64,000 nt of DNA, taken from assembly GCF_029910535.1 (NCBI RefSeq), contig NZ_CP069362.1, positions 1,364,001-1,428,000 of the forward strand, read 5' to 3'. Both the position numbers and the translations under genes were made by a program. Below, one piece after another: positions 1 to 8,296 of this stretch. This stretch comes from Marinitoga aeolica. Its GTDB lineage: Bacteria; Thermotogota; Thermotogae; Petrotogales; Petrotogaceae. Positions within the stretch are counted from its first letter, which is position 1. Each line of letters starts with the position of its first letter. Under the pieces are notes generated by a model. It made no database searches. It was not told the DNA's origin and saw only the letters and a list, made by a program, of their open reading frames with translations.

Positions 1-1856
1 ACGGTAAAGATTATAATGAAAGTAACTTTATTGAGGGTGAGAATAATTTAATTATACAAATAAGTAAAAATATTTTTTGGTATAAAAAAGTATTTTTAGA
101 TACAACGCCACCTAAAATAAATAAAATTTCCTTATACTATAATGGAATATTTTATATAAACATTCAATCCAATGAAAAATCAAAATATATTTTAATTACA
201 AATAATAGTACTTACACATATAATAGCGATAAATTTTCTTTGGCAGATCATAGTAAAGAGGCCACAATATTTGCTGTTGATGAGCTTGGCAATGAATCAA
301 AACCGATAAAATTAGAATTAAATCCATTTCCAAAATATAAAATTGAAGAATCCAAAAATGATGTAACCTTTGAATTTGAAAATAAATTTATAACAGATAA
401 ATGTGAATTAAGAATTATTGATGAAGAAAATAATGTGATTTCAACTATAAATGTAAAAAAATTAAATAGATTTACTTTTTCTAATTTTTTTCCGGGAAAA
501 GAATATAGATTTATATTATATATAGATGAAAAATTCAATAAAGAAATATATAAAAAAATAACAAAACCAGAATTACCTATTATAAAAAGTATTGATAATC
601 CAGAAACAGGAACATTTGAAATTGAGCTATTAAAGGATTATAAATATAATTATTATAGCGTTCAATTTGACGACTATAAGGAGAAAGGGAAATTTTCTGG
701 AAAAGATTTGAGATTAGAAATTCCTTTGAAAAAGCTAACAAGAGAAGGAACATTAATCTTATGGCGAGAATTTAAAGGGTTAAAAACGGAAACTATAAAA
801 TTCAATTTAAGAGATAGCGTTTTGTTTAATAAAAAGATATATAGTAATTTAGAAGGAACTTTAAAAGATGTTAATTCACCATACATTGTCTCTGAAGATA
901 TTAAATTGAATAATGTTGAAATTAATGGTAAAATATTAGTGTATATTTTTCCAGGGAAGAAAGTATTTATAGATAAACCCATAAAATATAAAACTAGTAA
1001 TTCAAAACTAATATTTAAGCCTATAAAAGACAAATTTGAAGGAATTGTATTAAGTAATAATAATTTAAAAAATATTGAAATCTATAATGCTAAAATAGGA
1101 ATTTTTGCAAAAAACAATTTTGATTTATATAATCTTGTAATAAAGAAATGTGATATTGGAATATATGGAAAGAATGTTCGAGGAGTGGCATATAATATTT
1201 TAGCATCTGATAATAAAAAGGCTTTTGAGATAGTAAATAGTAATGTTGAAATAAAAAATTCATTATTTTTTGATAATGAAATAGCATTTAACATTTCTAA
1301 TTCAGAAGCATATCTTTATAATTTGTCAATTGCTGATTCTAATTTGGATATAGATAGTTATAACTCTAATTTGAAAATAAAAACATCGGACTTTTTAAAT
1401 AGTAAGCAATCAATAAAAAGTTATAAAGGGAATTTATATGTTGGGTATTCTTCGTTTAATAATAATTTGACAACGATAAAATCAGTAGAAAATAATAGTT
1501 TGTATATATTAAACACAAAATTTATGAATAATGTAATGTCAGTTGATATATTTAATTCACCTTTTGAAATTAATCAATCAGAGTTTGTTAATAATAAAAA
1601 AGCAATAAAGTTATTTAATTCTAAAAATGATAAATATTTTAAGATTAAAAACTCTCAATTTGAAAATAATAATATAGATATTTATGTAGACGGTAGCAAT
1701 GATGTATATGTGGAAAATTGTGATATAACCAAATATTATGATGGAAATACAGAACCAACATGGATGGATGAAAATGGAAATATACTTAAAAGAGGTAAAA
1801 TTATTTTAAAGGAGGAGAAAGATGAAAGCAATAATATTAGCAGGGGGGTCAGGTGA
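1..1856 (+). CDS. Surface-type protein with Ig-like and right-handed beta-helix regions, 5'-truncated
   Basis: The reading frame is open from base 3 to the TGA at 1854-1856, so the gene begins outside the window; a TTG at 240 is only an internal codon. The visible N-terminal part contains a DTTPPKI segment typical of the start of bacterial Ig-like repeats. From about 930 onward the protein has many short Asn/Ser-rich beta rungs (patterns such as NNxxxI and NSxFxNN), as in right-handed parallel beta-helix (NosD/pectate-lyase-like) proteins. I see no catalytic motif and cannot name a substrate. The C-terminus does not look like a membrane anchor. The last 35 bases overlap manC, whose ribosome site lies inside this gene, so the two are probably co-transcribed. 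Surface location is inferred, because the signal peptide would lie outside the window. Confidence 0.7.
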   Translation, partial: GKDYNESNFIEGENNLIIQISKNIFWYKKVFLDTTPPKINKISLYYNGIFYINIQSNEKSKYILITNNSTYTYNSDKFSLADHSKEATIFAVDELGNESKPIKLELNPFPKYKIEESKNDVTFEFENKFITDKCELRIIDEENNVISTINVKKLNRFTFSNFFPGKEYRFILYIDEKFNKEIYKKITKPELPIIKSIDNPETGTFEIELLKDYKYNYYSVQFDDYKEKGKFSGKDLRLEIPLKKLTREGTLILWREFKGLKTETIKFNLRDSVLFNKKIYSNLEGTLKDVNSPYIVSEDIKLNNVEINGKILVYIFPGKKVFIDKPIKYKTSNSKLIFKPIKDKFEGIVLSNNNLKNIEIYNAKIGIFAKNNFDLYNLVIKKCDIGIYGKNVRGVAYNILASDNKKAFEIVNSNVEIKNSLFFDNEIAFNISNSEAYLYNLSIADSNLDIDSYNSNLKIKTSDFLNSKQSIKSYKGNLYVGYSSFNNNLTTIKSVENNSLYILNTKFMNNVMSVDIFNSPFEINQSEFVNNKKAIKLFNSKNDKYFKIKNSQFENNNIDIYVDGSNDVYVENCDITKYYDGNTEPTWMDENGNILKRGKIILKEEKDESNNISRGVR

Positions 1857-2832
1857 AAGATTCTGGCCTTTGAGTACATCGAAAAAGCCGAAACAGTTTT
1901 TAAAAATATTTTCTGATAAATCTCTGATAAGAGAAACCTTTGAAAGGTTATTATTCAAATTAAAATCAGAAGATATTTTTGTTGTAACAGCAGAAAGATA
2001 TAAAGAAGAAACATTAAGAGAATTACCAGAGTTAAATGAAAAAAATGTATTATTAGAGCCAGTGGCAAGAAATACTGCACCCGCATGCTTTTTGGGAACA
2101 TTAGTTGCAAATGATGAAGAAGTTGTGTTCGTTTTGCCTGCGGATCATTATATTCCAAATAAGGAAAAATTCTGGAAAACTGTTGAAAAAGGGATATATG
2201 CAGCAGAAAATTATAATGGATTAGTTACAATGGGAATTAATCCAACACGTCCTGAAACAGGATACGGTTATATAGAAGCAGGGGAAGAATTAGAAGAAAA
2301 CATAATGAAAGTAAAAAGTTTTAGAGAAAAGCCGAATATGGAAACAGCATTAGAATATATTGAAAGTGGTAATTATTATTGGAATAGCGGTATGTTTTTC
2401 TGGAAAAAAGATATATTTTTAGAAGAAATGAGAAAATACAATGAAGATATATATAATAGTATGATAGAGCTTGATCCAAATAATACAGAACACTTGCATA
2501 GGGTTTATCCAACTTTAAGAAAAATAAGTATTGATTATGCTTTAATGGAAAAGTCGGAGAGAGTCTATACAATTAAAGCAGAATATGAATGGTCGGATGT
2601 TGGAAATTGGGTTTCTGTCAGAGAAATGGAAGGATATTCTGATAATGAAAAAAATGTTCATCTTGTTGATAGTAAAAATGTTTTTGTTAAAACTGATAAA
2701 AATGTTGGTGTTGTAGGGTTAGAAAATATTATTATAATTGATACAAAAAATGGATTATTAGTTGCAAAAGAAGATAAAATAAATGATATTAGAGAAATAG
2801 TAAGTCAATTAAAGAAAAAAGGTGAGTTTTGA
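1822..2832 (+). CDS. manC: Mannose-1-phosphate guanylyltransferase
   Basis: 336 residues. It makes GDP-mannose from mannose-1-phosphate and GTP in the cytoplasm. Visible family motifs are the nucleotide-binding signature GGSGERFWPLS near the N-terminus with KPKQF, then EPVARNTAPA, PADHY, ETGYGYI, NSGMFFW and DYALMEK. The length matches the single-domain guanylyltransferase; the C-terminal cupin phosphomannose isomerase domain of longer ManC/AlgA proteins is absent, and a separate type I isomerase gene lies at 11.3 kb. The ATG at 1822 follows GGAGGAG at 1811-1817. The gene overlaps the upstream beta-helix gene by 35 bases. Its last codons and stop form half of a hairpin that appears to terminate the convergent MATE gene. 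Confidence 0.95.
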   Translation: MKAIILAGGSGERFWPLSTSKKPKQFLKIFSDKSLIRETFERLLFKLKSEDIFVVTAERYKEETLRELPELNEKNVLLEPVARNTAPACFLGTLVANDEEVVFVLPADHYIPNKEKFWKTVEKGIYAAENYNGLVTMGINPTRPETGYGYIEAGEELEENIMKVKSFREKPNMETALEYIESGNYYWNSGMFFWKKDIFLEEMRKYNEDIYNSMIELDPNNTEHLHRVYPTLRKISIDYALMEKSERVYTIKAEYEWSDVGNWVSVREMEGYSDNEKNVHLVDSKNVFVKTDKNVGVVGLENIIIIDTKNGLLVAKEDKINDIREIVSQLKKKGEF

Positions 2833-2842
2833 AAAACTCACC
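2814..2842 (-). terminator. Intrinsic terminator of the MATE gene, embedded in the 3' end of manC
   Basis: GGTGAGTTTT and AAAACTCACC form a perfect 10-bp inverted repeat at 2821-2842 around a 2-base centre. On the minus strand it is followed by a T-rich tract (the A-rich run at 2811-2820). The hairpin contains the manC stop codon. On the plus strand no U-tract follows, so it is probably directional. Confidence 0.7.
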
Positions 2843-4219
2843 TTAGATTATGGCTTTTTTCCAATTTCCAAATTTAATAAATATCCATGCGATAATCATT
2901 GCTAAAATATTACTAATAATCATAGCATAAAAAATTCCCATAAATCCCCAGCTTTTTGCCATAATAGCGATTAACGGTACTCTGATACCCCATAATCTTG
3001 TTATATTTATAATCATCGATTGACCAGTTCTCCCTGCACCAACTAGAGTATTTACAAAAACACTCATTGAAGAGAAAAATGGCAGCGAAAATGAAACATA
3101 TTTAAAGAATATTTCGCCTATTCTAATGACTTCTGGTTCATTAATAAAAAATTTAGTTAAATGAGCTCCAAAAAAGAAAGTCAAAGTGCTCAAAAAAGTG
3201 ACTATTAGAAAATTAGTTATGAAAGCTGTTTTAACAGTTTTTTCTGCGTTTTTGATTTGATTGGCACCCAAAAATTGGCCAACCATAGTTGTAACTGCTG
3301 CTCCTATTCCAAATGAAATCATTGTTATAAGATTGATTATTCTGTTTCCAATTCCATAAGCGCTAACAACTGAAGGACCAAAAGCAGAAACAAACCTCAT
3401 AATAACAACGAAACCTAAAGAGGTTATTGTATAACTCATAGAACCAGGAAATCCAATCATAAGAATTTTTTTGATAATAAGCCAATCAAAATTTAAATCT
3501 TTAATATGCACTTTAAATCCTCTTTCACCTTTAAAGACAAGGTAAGAAGAAACCAAACCAATAAATATTCTTGAAATTGTTGTGGCCCAGGCGGCACCTA
3601 TGACTCCCATTTTTGGGAATGGACCAATTCCAAAAATCATTAAAGGATCTAAAATAGTATTTAATACAGTAGAATAAAACATCATATGCATTGAAAATTT
3701 AGAATCTCCCCAACCTCTTAATATAGCTCCAGAGATATTAAATAAAAAAGCAAAGGGCATTCCAACCATTATTATATTAAAGTATTTAATTGCATATGGT
3801 GTAATTTCTTTACTCTTTTCACCTGCAATAGCAGTGATTACAGGGTTGGAAACCAGAACTCCTAATAAAGCGAGTGTTATACCAAGAAATATTGCAACAG
3901 TATAGGCCTGGCCGGCAGTTTTTTGTGACATTTTTTTATTTTTTGCACCAGTATATTGAGAGACTAGAGAAACAGTTGCATTTGAAAAACCTATAGTAAA
4001 TGAAATAAAAACAAAAATTACAGGCCATGTAATTGTTGTAGCAGAAAATTCTATTTTTCCGAGCTTTCCTAAAAAATATGCATCAACGATGTTATACATA
4101 GTTTGCATTAAATTTGAAACAATCATAGGCCATCCTAAGAGAAAAAGAGACATAATTATTGAGTTATTAAATATATCAACTTTAGAATTTGATTTCTTTG
4201 TAGAAGCTTTTTGCGACAT
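2843..4219 (-). CDS. MATE family efflux transporter
   Basis: 458 residues with about twelve hydrophobic segments in two similar halves, the usual size and topology of MATE (DinF/NorM-like) Na+ or H+ drug antiporters. Recognisable family stretches are PMIVSNLMQTMYNIVDAYFL near the N-terminus and the second-half counterpart around residues 245-275 (IGFPGSMSYTITSLGFVV). The ATG at 4219 is preceded by AGGAGGATAT. It has its own consensus promoter (4250-4278) lying over the end of pgeF and its own terminator, so it is a single-gene unit. The substrate cannot be told from sequence. Confidence 0.9.
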   Translation of the reverse strand: MSQKASTKKSNSKVDIFNNSIIMSLFLLGWPMIVSNLMQTMYNIVDAYFLGKLGKIEFSATTITWPVIFVFISFTIGFSNATVSLVSQYTGAKNKKMSQKTAGQAYTVAIFLGITLALLGVLVSNPVITAIAGEKSKEITPYAIKYFNIIMVGMPFAFLFNISGAILRGWGDSKFSMHMMFYSTVLNTILDPLMIFGIGPFPKMGVIGAAWATTISRIFIGLVSSYLVFKGERGFKVHIKDLNFDWLIIKKILMIGFPGSMSYTITSLGFVVIMRFVSAFGPSVVSAYGIGNRIINLITMISFGIGAAVTTMVGQFLGANQIKNAEKTVKTAFITNFLIVTFLSTLTFFFGAHLTKFFINEPEVIRIGEIFFKYVSFSLPFFSSMSVFVNTLVGAGRTGQSMIINITRLWGIRVPLIAIMAKSWGFMGIFYAMIISNILAMIIAWIFIKFGNWKKAII

Positions 4220-4249
4220 AATATCCTCCTATTGTTCGTTTTGCTAATT

Positions 4250-4278
4250 ATTATAACATATAATATTTCATTTGTCAA
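4250..4278 (-). promoter_or_regulatory. Perfect sigma-70 type promoter for the MATE gene
   Basis: On the minus strand TTGACA (4278-4273) is separated by exactly 17 bases from TATAAT (4255-4250). The -35 box lies within the last codons of pgeF (stop at 4268), so the MATE gene has an independent promoter. Confidence 0.85.
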
Positions 4279-5110
4279 TTAAAGCCATTATAGCAGCCAT
4301 CCTACCAGTTTTTCCTTCTTTTCTATAGGAGAAAAATAAATCTGTATTAGAATATGTGTCTATGTCTGATATTAATATATTTTCTTTTTTTATTCCACTG
4401 TTGATTAATGTGTATTCAATGGCTTTCCAAATATTAATTAAGTATTTTTCATTATTTTTTTTCTTTATAATATGAATATTTTTAGGAAAAGTTCTCTCAA
4501 ATAGTAATTTCACATCTTCTCTTACTTCGAAACTATTGGGACCTATAGATGGACCTAAAGCCACCAGAATATCTTCAGGATTAGAGTTATACACATCCTT
4601 CATTTTTTTAATAGTTTTTTCTGCTATTTTTTTAATTGTACCTTTCCATCCTGAATGCGCTAATCCAATTACATTATTTTTAGGATCGAAAAAATATATA
4701 GGAGTGCAATCTGCATATAAAGTTACTAAAATAATATTTTTTTTATTAGTAATTAATGCGTCGCTATTTTTAACTTTTCTATCAAAAAGGAAATTGTTAG
4801 ATTTATAAGATTCATCTATTATGAGTATATTGTCTTCATGTATTTGATCAGATAAAACAAAATCATTTAAATTTAAATTAAATATTTTGGCTAATTTTTC
4901 ATAATTGTTGTATATTTTTTTTAAAGGTGTTTCTGTATTTATTCCTAAATCAAAATCGTTTGGAATTCTTGTAGTAAATATATGAAATAAATTGTTGAAT
5001 TTTTCAAATGTCGGTATTGTTAAATACATTAAATCATTTTTTTTATTTAAATTGAAATTACCTATTTTTATTTTTCCTTTTATACTGTCTTTAATAAAAT
5101 AATTTGCCAT
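4268..5110 (-). CDS. pgeF: Laccase-domain (YfiH/PgeF) family protein, purine nucleoside phosphorylase or peptidoglycan editing factor
   Basis: 280 residues, the normal size for the family once called multicopper polyphenol oxidase. The conserved metal/active-site triad is visible: His91 in DQIHEDN, Cys135 in ADCTP and His152 in HSGWKGT, followed by LGPSIGPNSFEV. Family members have been assigned adenosine/inosine phosphorolysis or deamination and removal of wrongly incorporated amino acids from muropeptides; the sequence does not decide between these. The ATG at 5110 is preceded by AAAGGAGCG. Its 3' end carries the promoter of the downstream MATE gene. Confidence 0.88.
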   Translation of the reverse strand: MANYFIKDSIKGKIKIGNFNLNKKNDLMYLTIPTFEKFNNLFHIFTTRIPNDFDLGINTETPLKKIYNNYEKLAKIFNLNLNDFVLSDQIHEDNILIIDESYKSNNFLFDRKVKNSDALITNKKNIILVTLYADCTPIYFFDPKNNVIGLAHSGWKGTIKKIAEKTIKKMKDVYNSNPEDILVALGPSIGPNSFEVREDVKLLFERTFPKNIHIIKKKNNEKYLINIWKAIEYTLINSGIKKENILISDIDTYSNTDLFFSYRKEGKTGRMAAIMALIDK

Positions 5111-5225
5111 AATAACGCTCCTTTAAATATAAATTTTAATAACAACCTGTGATCTTACGTTTCTTTTGAACTTTTTGACACTCTTAATTATATCATTAAA
5201 AATAAAAATTTTTAAAGTTGTTAAC

Positions 5226-5270
5226 ATAACTAACTATTTTTTGTTGTATAATGTAGTTTGTATAACTAAC
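5226..5270 (+). promoter_or_regulatory. -10 box flanked by two 9-bp direct repeats, putative operator
   Basis: ATAACTAAC occurs at 5226-5234 and again at 5262-5270, 36 bp apart, on both sides of TATAAT (5247-5252), just ahead of the MFS gene. The -35 is poor (TTAACA at 5221-5226 gives a 20-base spacer). The arrangement suggests binding of a regulator at the promoter; this is inference. Confidence 0.4.
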
Positions 5271-5285
5271 AAATGGAGTGATTAT

Positions 5286-6482
5286 ATGAGAAATTTATTA
5301 TACTATACTTTTTTAAGTAGCGTTGCACAATCAATATACAGAATAGTTTTTAATTTGTTTTTAAGAGATATAGGTTTTAATAATACTTTTATAAGCCATA
5401 TTACTTCTTTAGAAATGATTGGTTCTGCATTTCTTGGACTTGTTATAGGTATAATGGGAGATAAATATGGTAAGAAATTAATGCTGATAGTTTCATCAAT
5501 AATTTTTGCATTAATAACTTTTTTAAGAGTTTCATTTCCGACAGAACATATGTTGTTATATACAGCATTAATAAATGGAGGAGTTTTAACTTCAAGGATG
5601 ATTTTATTAAATTCACTAATTGTAGATATTACTACGCATGATAATAGGGGAAAATATTTTGGATATAATTTTGGAATATTTATGGGGAGTGGTTTAATAG
5701 GAAATTTGATAGGAGGAACCATAGGGGAATTTTTAGGCTTTGGAACAGCATTGTTTATTACCGGAGTTACACATTTGTCTTCTAATTTATTTTTATTTTT
5801 GGTTCATGAAAATAAAGAACATCACTCAAACATCTCGATTAAAGAGATATTTAATTTAAATGATTTTAGCAAACTCCAGAGCCATATTGTAAAAATACAT
5901 TTAATAAGAACATTTTTAATAGGATTTGGTGCAGGATTATTTGTTAACTTTGGAAATGTTATATTTAAGGATTTATTTAATATGCAGCCTACTATGATTG
6001 GCATTGCATTGGCATTCGCTCAACTTGGAGCATCATTAGGCTCGATTTTTTCTTCGAAGTTATCCAGAAAATTTGGAGCATATCAGTTTACATTTTTTAT
6101 GAATATATTGGTTATACCTTTAATTATTTCTTTTGCAATGGTAAGAGATCCGTATGTATTCACTTTATTATATGCTCTTAGATTTTCTTTTATGAATATG
6201 ACAAATCCTGTGTCAACCACGATTATAATGAGTTATATACCACAAAATAAAATAACTACTATAAGTAGTTTTAGAAATTTTCTTAATTTTATAGCTAGAT
6301 CACTTGCAGCTTTAATGTTTGGATATATTACATCTTTTTCCAGTGGTTATTCGTATTTATTTTTAATTAGTGCAGTGTTTTATTTTGTTTCATTGATATT
6401 ATTGAAGAATTTATTTAAACCGATATTGAATGATGAAATTTTTTTGAAACTATATAAAACTACACAATCGATTGAAAAATAA
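5286..6482 (+). CDS. Major facilitator superfamily transporter
   Basis: 398 residues from the ATG at 5286, which is preceded by GGAGTG at 5275-5280. A longer in-frame reading from 5166 would have to cross the likely promoter and has no ribosome site, so I reject it. About twelve membrane helices are present, with an MFS loop 2-3 signature (GDKYGKK) after the second helix and a second half starting near residue 200. No substrate-specific motif is recognised. The gene stands alone between pgeF (divergent) and the convergent HD-GYP gene. Confidence 0.85.
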   Translation: MRNLLYYTFLSSVAQSIYRIVFNLFLRDIGFNNTFISHITSLEMIGSAFLGLVIGIMGDKYGKKLMLIVSSIIFALITFLRVSFPTEHMLLYTALINGGVLTSRMILLNSLIVDITTHDNRGKYFGYNFGIFMGSGLIGNLIGGTIGEFLGFGTALFITGVTHLSSNLFLFLVHENKEHHSNISIKEIFNLNDFSKLQSHIVKIHLIRTFLIGFGAGLFVNFGNVIFKDLFNMQPTMIGIALAFAQLGASLGSIFSSKLSRKFGAYQFTFFMNILVIPLIISFAMVRDPYVFTLLYALRFSFMNMTNPVSTTIIMSYIPQNKITTISSFRNFLNFIARSLAALMFGYITSFSSGYSYLFLISAVFYFVSLILLKNLFKPILNDEIFLKLYKTTQSIEK

Positions 6483-6496
6483 AACTACATTATTTG

Positions 6497-6534
6497 AGTT
6501 TGTTGACAAACTTAATGCTTAATGCTTAATGCTT
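6497..6534. repeat. Terminal-repeat-like palindrome followed by three 7-bp tandem repeats
   Basis: AGTTTGTTGACAAACT (6497-6512) is a near-palindrome and closely resembles the terminal repeats of the elements at 19392 and 26675 (CAGTTTGTAGACAAAAT type). It is followed by three head-to-tail copies of AATGCTT (6514-6534), which span the stop codon (6526-6528) of the minus-strand HD-GYP gene. It could be the footprint left by an excised or internally deleted element. Confidence 0.5.
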
Positions 6535-7893
6535 ATTGTTTTTATCATTTTGATTAACTATGATATCAGCAAAAATACTAACAACATTTCCATCAAATTG
6601 TTTCATAGACATCCTCTTTAACTCCATTATAGCTTCTTCTTTGGTAAGAGGTTGCTTGTAAGGTCTTTCGCTAATCATTGCATCAAAACTATCAACAACA
6701 GCTAATATTCTAGATTCAATTGGTATTTCTTCACCTTTTAATCCATCAGGGTATCCTTTTCCATCATACCTTTCATGATGGTGACGTATTATTTTGGATA
6801 TATATTTCATTTCATCTACTTTATTTATTAATTCCTCGCCTTTAACAGGGTGAAGTTTTATTTTTTCAAATTCTTCATTGGTTAATTTTCCTGTTTTATT
6901 TAATATAACCTGAGGAACAAATATTTTTCCAATATCATGTAAAATTCCTGCCCAATATATCTGCTCTATTTTTTGTTTATCAAAATTCATTTTTTCTGCA
7001 ATCAATGAAGCCCATGTTGCAACTCTTTCAGAATGCCCTCTGGTATAATTATCGTAATATTCTAAAGCCTTTACAAGAGTTAAAGCAATATCTTTATGGA
7101 ATTTTCCTTCTTGTTTTATAAATTTTAGCATTTTCAGAAAACCAGCAAAGGTTTTTCCGAAATAGTCCATTATTTTTGTGTGGTAGTCTTCAAATTTATT
7201 TATATGATCATTATTTAAAATATCCAATGTTATAATTCCAAATAATTCGTCATTAAATGTTATTGGAGCTATAAGGGTTTCTTTTAGATCACCACCAAGT
7301 AGTTCGAATTCTTTAAACTTATCTAATGGCATTTTTGTTCTATTGATTTCATGAATATTTTTTACTATTTTAGCTTTTTCAGGAATGATTAATTCACTCT
7401 TTTTTAGATTTAATTCATTGATTTTTTGGTAGTTATAACCTTTTGCGAAAACCATTTTTGCATTGTCTTTTTCATCAAATAAATAAATAGAACCATTTTC
7501 AGCTGGTTCTATTATTTCAAGTGCTAATTCTAAAACTTTTTTTTCAAAGTCTTTTTCCATTAATTTTGGTGCTGCAAAAAAAGAAGATAACTCTAAAGTT
7601 TTTAAAATTGAAGAATTTAATTTTTCTATTTTATTGTAAGATGATTCCAGCTCTTTATTGGCTTCTTCAAGTTCATCATTAAGGTGTTTTAATTCTTTTT
7701 CTTTCTCTAAATATCTTTTTTTTAAAGTTTTTCTATCTATTATAAGAGTGAGAAGTATTGAAATAACGGTAAAAACAGATAAAACCACAAATAAAGTAGC
7801 ACTATTGATACCTGTGCTATTATTATTTTTAACATCACCATATGTTATTATGACTAACAGAATTGTCATGACTAATAGTGCAACTCTTTTCAT
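6526..7893 (-). CDS. GAF/HD-GYP domain protein, putative c-di-GMP phosphodiesterase
   Basis: 455 residues: two N-terminal membrane helices (about 4-18 and 33-52), a coiled coil (about 55-100), a GAF-like domain (about 105-250) and a C-terminal HD-GYP domain. The metal-binding and GYP motifs are intact: HD at 319-320, then HHERYDGKGYPDG from about residue 372. HD-GYP enzymes linearise c-di-GMP. A diguanylate cyclase occurs at 16.8 kb, so both arms of c-di-GMP turnover are present. The ATG at 7893 follows GGTGG. The gene is downstream of a small secreted-peptide gene but separated from it by a strong terminator. The 3' end is decorated with 7-bp tandem repeats. Confidence 0.9.
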   Translation of the reverse strand: MKRVALLVMTILLVIITYGDVKNNNSTGINSATLFVVLSVFTVISILLTLIIDRKTLKKRYLEKEKELKHLNDELEEANKELESSYNKIEKLNSSILKTLELSSFFAAPKLMEKDFEKKVLELALEIIEPAENGSIYLFDEKDNAKMVFAKGYNYQKINELNLKKSELIIPEKAKIVKNIHEINRTKMPLDKFKEFELLGGDLKETLIAPITFNDELFGIITLDILNNDHINKFEDYHTKIMDYFGKTFAGFLKMLKFIKQEGKFHKDIALTLVKALEYYDNYTRGHSERVATWASLIAEKMNFDKQKIEQIYWAGILHDIGKIFVPQVILNKTGKLTNEEFEKIKLHPVKGEELINKVDEMKYISKIIRHHHERYDGKGYPDGLKGEEIPIESRILAVVDSFDAMISERPYKQPLTKEEAIMELKRMSMKQFDGNVVSIFADIIVNQNDKNNKH

Positions 7894-7910
7894 TAATCCA
7901 CCAACCTTTA

Positions 7911-7936
7911 AAAAAAAGGGGAAATGACTCCCCTTA
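7911..7936 (-). terminator. Intrinsic terminator of the small secreted-peptide gene
   Basis: On the minus strand AAGGGGA and TCCCCTT pair around a GTCATT loop and are followed at once by a run of seven or eight T. The hairpin begins inside the stop codon of the 53-residue gene. It leaves only about 20 bases before the HD-GYP start, so downstream expression would need read-through or a promoter within this short gap. Confidence 0.75.
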
Positions 7937-8095
7937 TTGATTTATATCAAAAGTGTTTAATGTGAACACAACAGCATTTTGAGTTATTTCGGTTGAATCA
8001 AGTCCTCCTACATTAGGATCAGCAAAAGTAATTGATGAAAACAATATTGTAAATAAGAAGGTTAAAATAACGATTGTTTTTGTAATTTTTTTCAT
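7934..8095 (-). CDS. Small secreted peptide, unknown function
   Basis: This 53-residue gene is short enough to be missed by usual cut-offs. It has a good promoter (8127-8154), AAAGGAG nine bases before the ATG at 8095, and a strong terminator. The product starts MKKITKTIVI, has a hydrophobic core up to about residue 22 and a plausible signal peptidase site after TFA (about residue 25). That would release a mature peptide of about 28 residues beginning DPNVGGLDST and ending FDINQ, with no cysteine. No family is recognised. The complete expression signals make it a real gene in my view; secretion is predicted, function unknown. Confidence 0.75.
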   Translation of the reverse strand: MKKITKTIVILTFLFTILFSSITFADPNVGGLDSTEITQNAVVFTLNTFDINQ

Positions 8096-8126
8096 AGTTT
8101 CACGCTCCTTTCATATTTTCAATTAT

Positions 8127-8154
8127 ATTATACACGATTCTATATGACTTTCAA
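8127..8154 (-). promoter_or_regulatory. Promoter of the small secreted-peptide gene
   Basis: Minus strand TTGAAA (8154-8149), 16-base spacer, TATAAT (8132-8127), about 30 bases upstream of the ATG at 8095. Confidence 0.7.
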
Positions 8155-8245
8155 GTTTACCGCTTTCGTTAAACCTTATTATAAGCATATTTGATATCTA
8201 TAAAAATATGCTATATTGTAACATTTGCGTTTTTCTATATATAAC

Positions 8246-8274
8246 TTCCCATTTGTATAAAAATATAGTATAAT
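8246..8274 (+). promoter_or_regulatory. Promoter of the TPR/HTH-aglA-manA operon
   Basis: TTCCCA (8246-8251), 17-base spacer, TATAAT (8269-8274), 22 bases before the ATG at 8297. The -35 matches four of six consensus bases. The rest of the 200-base divergent gap (8096-8296) is AT-rich and shows only a weak inverted repeat near 8153-8177. Confidence 0.6.
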
Positions 8275-8296
8275 AACAAAAAAGAGGTGTTGAAGT

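Noticed and set aside
5166-5285. N-terminal extension of the MFS transporter
   Set aside because: The extension would cover the likely promoter and repeats and lacks a ribosome site; ATG at 5286 has one.
8153-8177. Inverted repeat GTTTA-N10-TAAAC between the small peptide gene and the TPR/HTH gene
   Set aside because: Arms of five bases with a ten-base gap are expected often by chance in AT-rich DNA; too weak to list as an operator.
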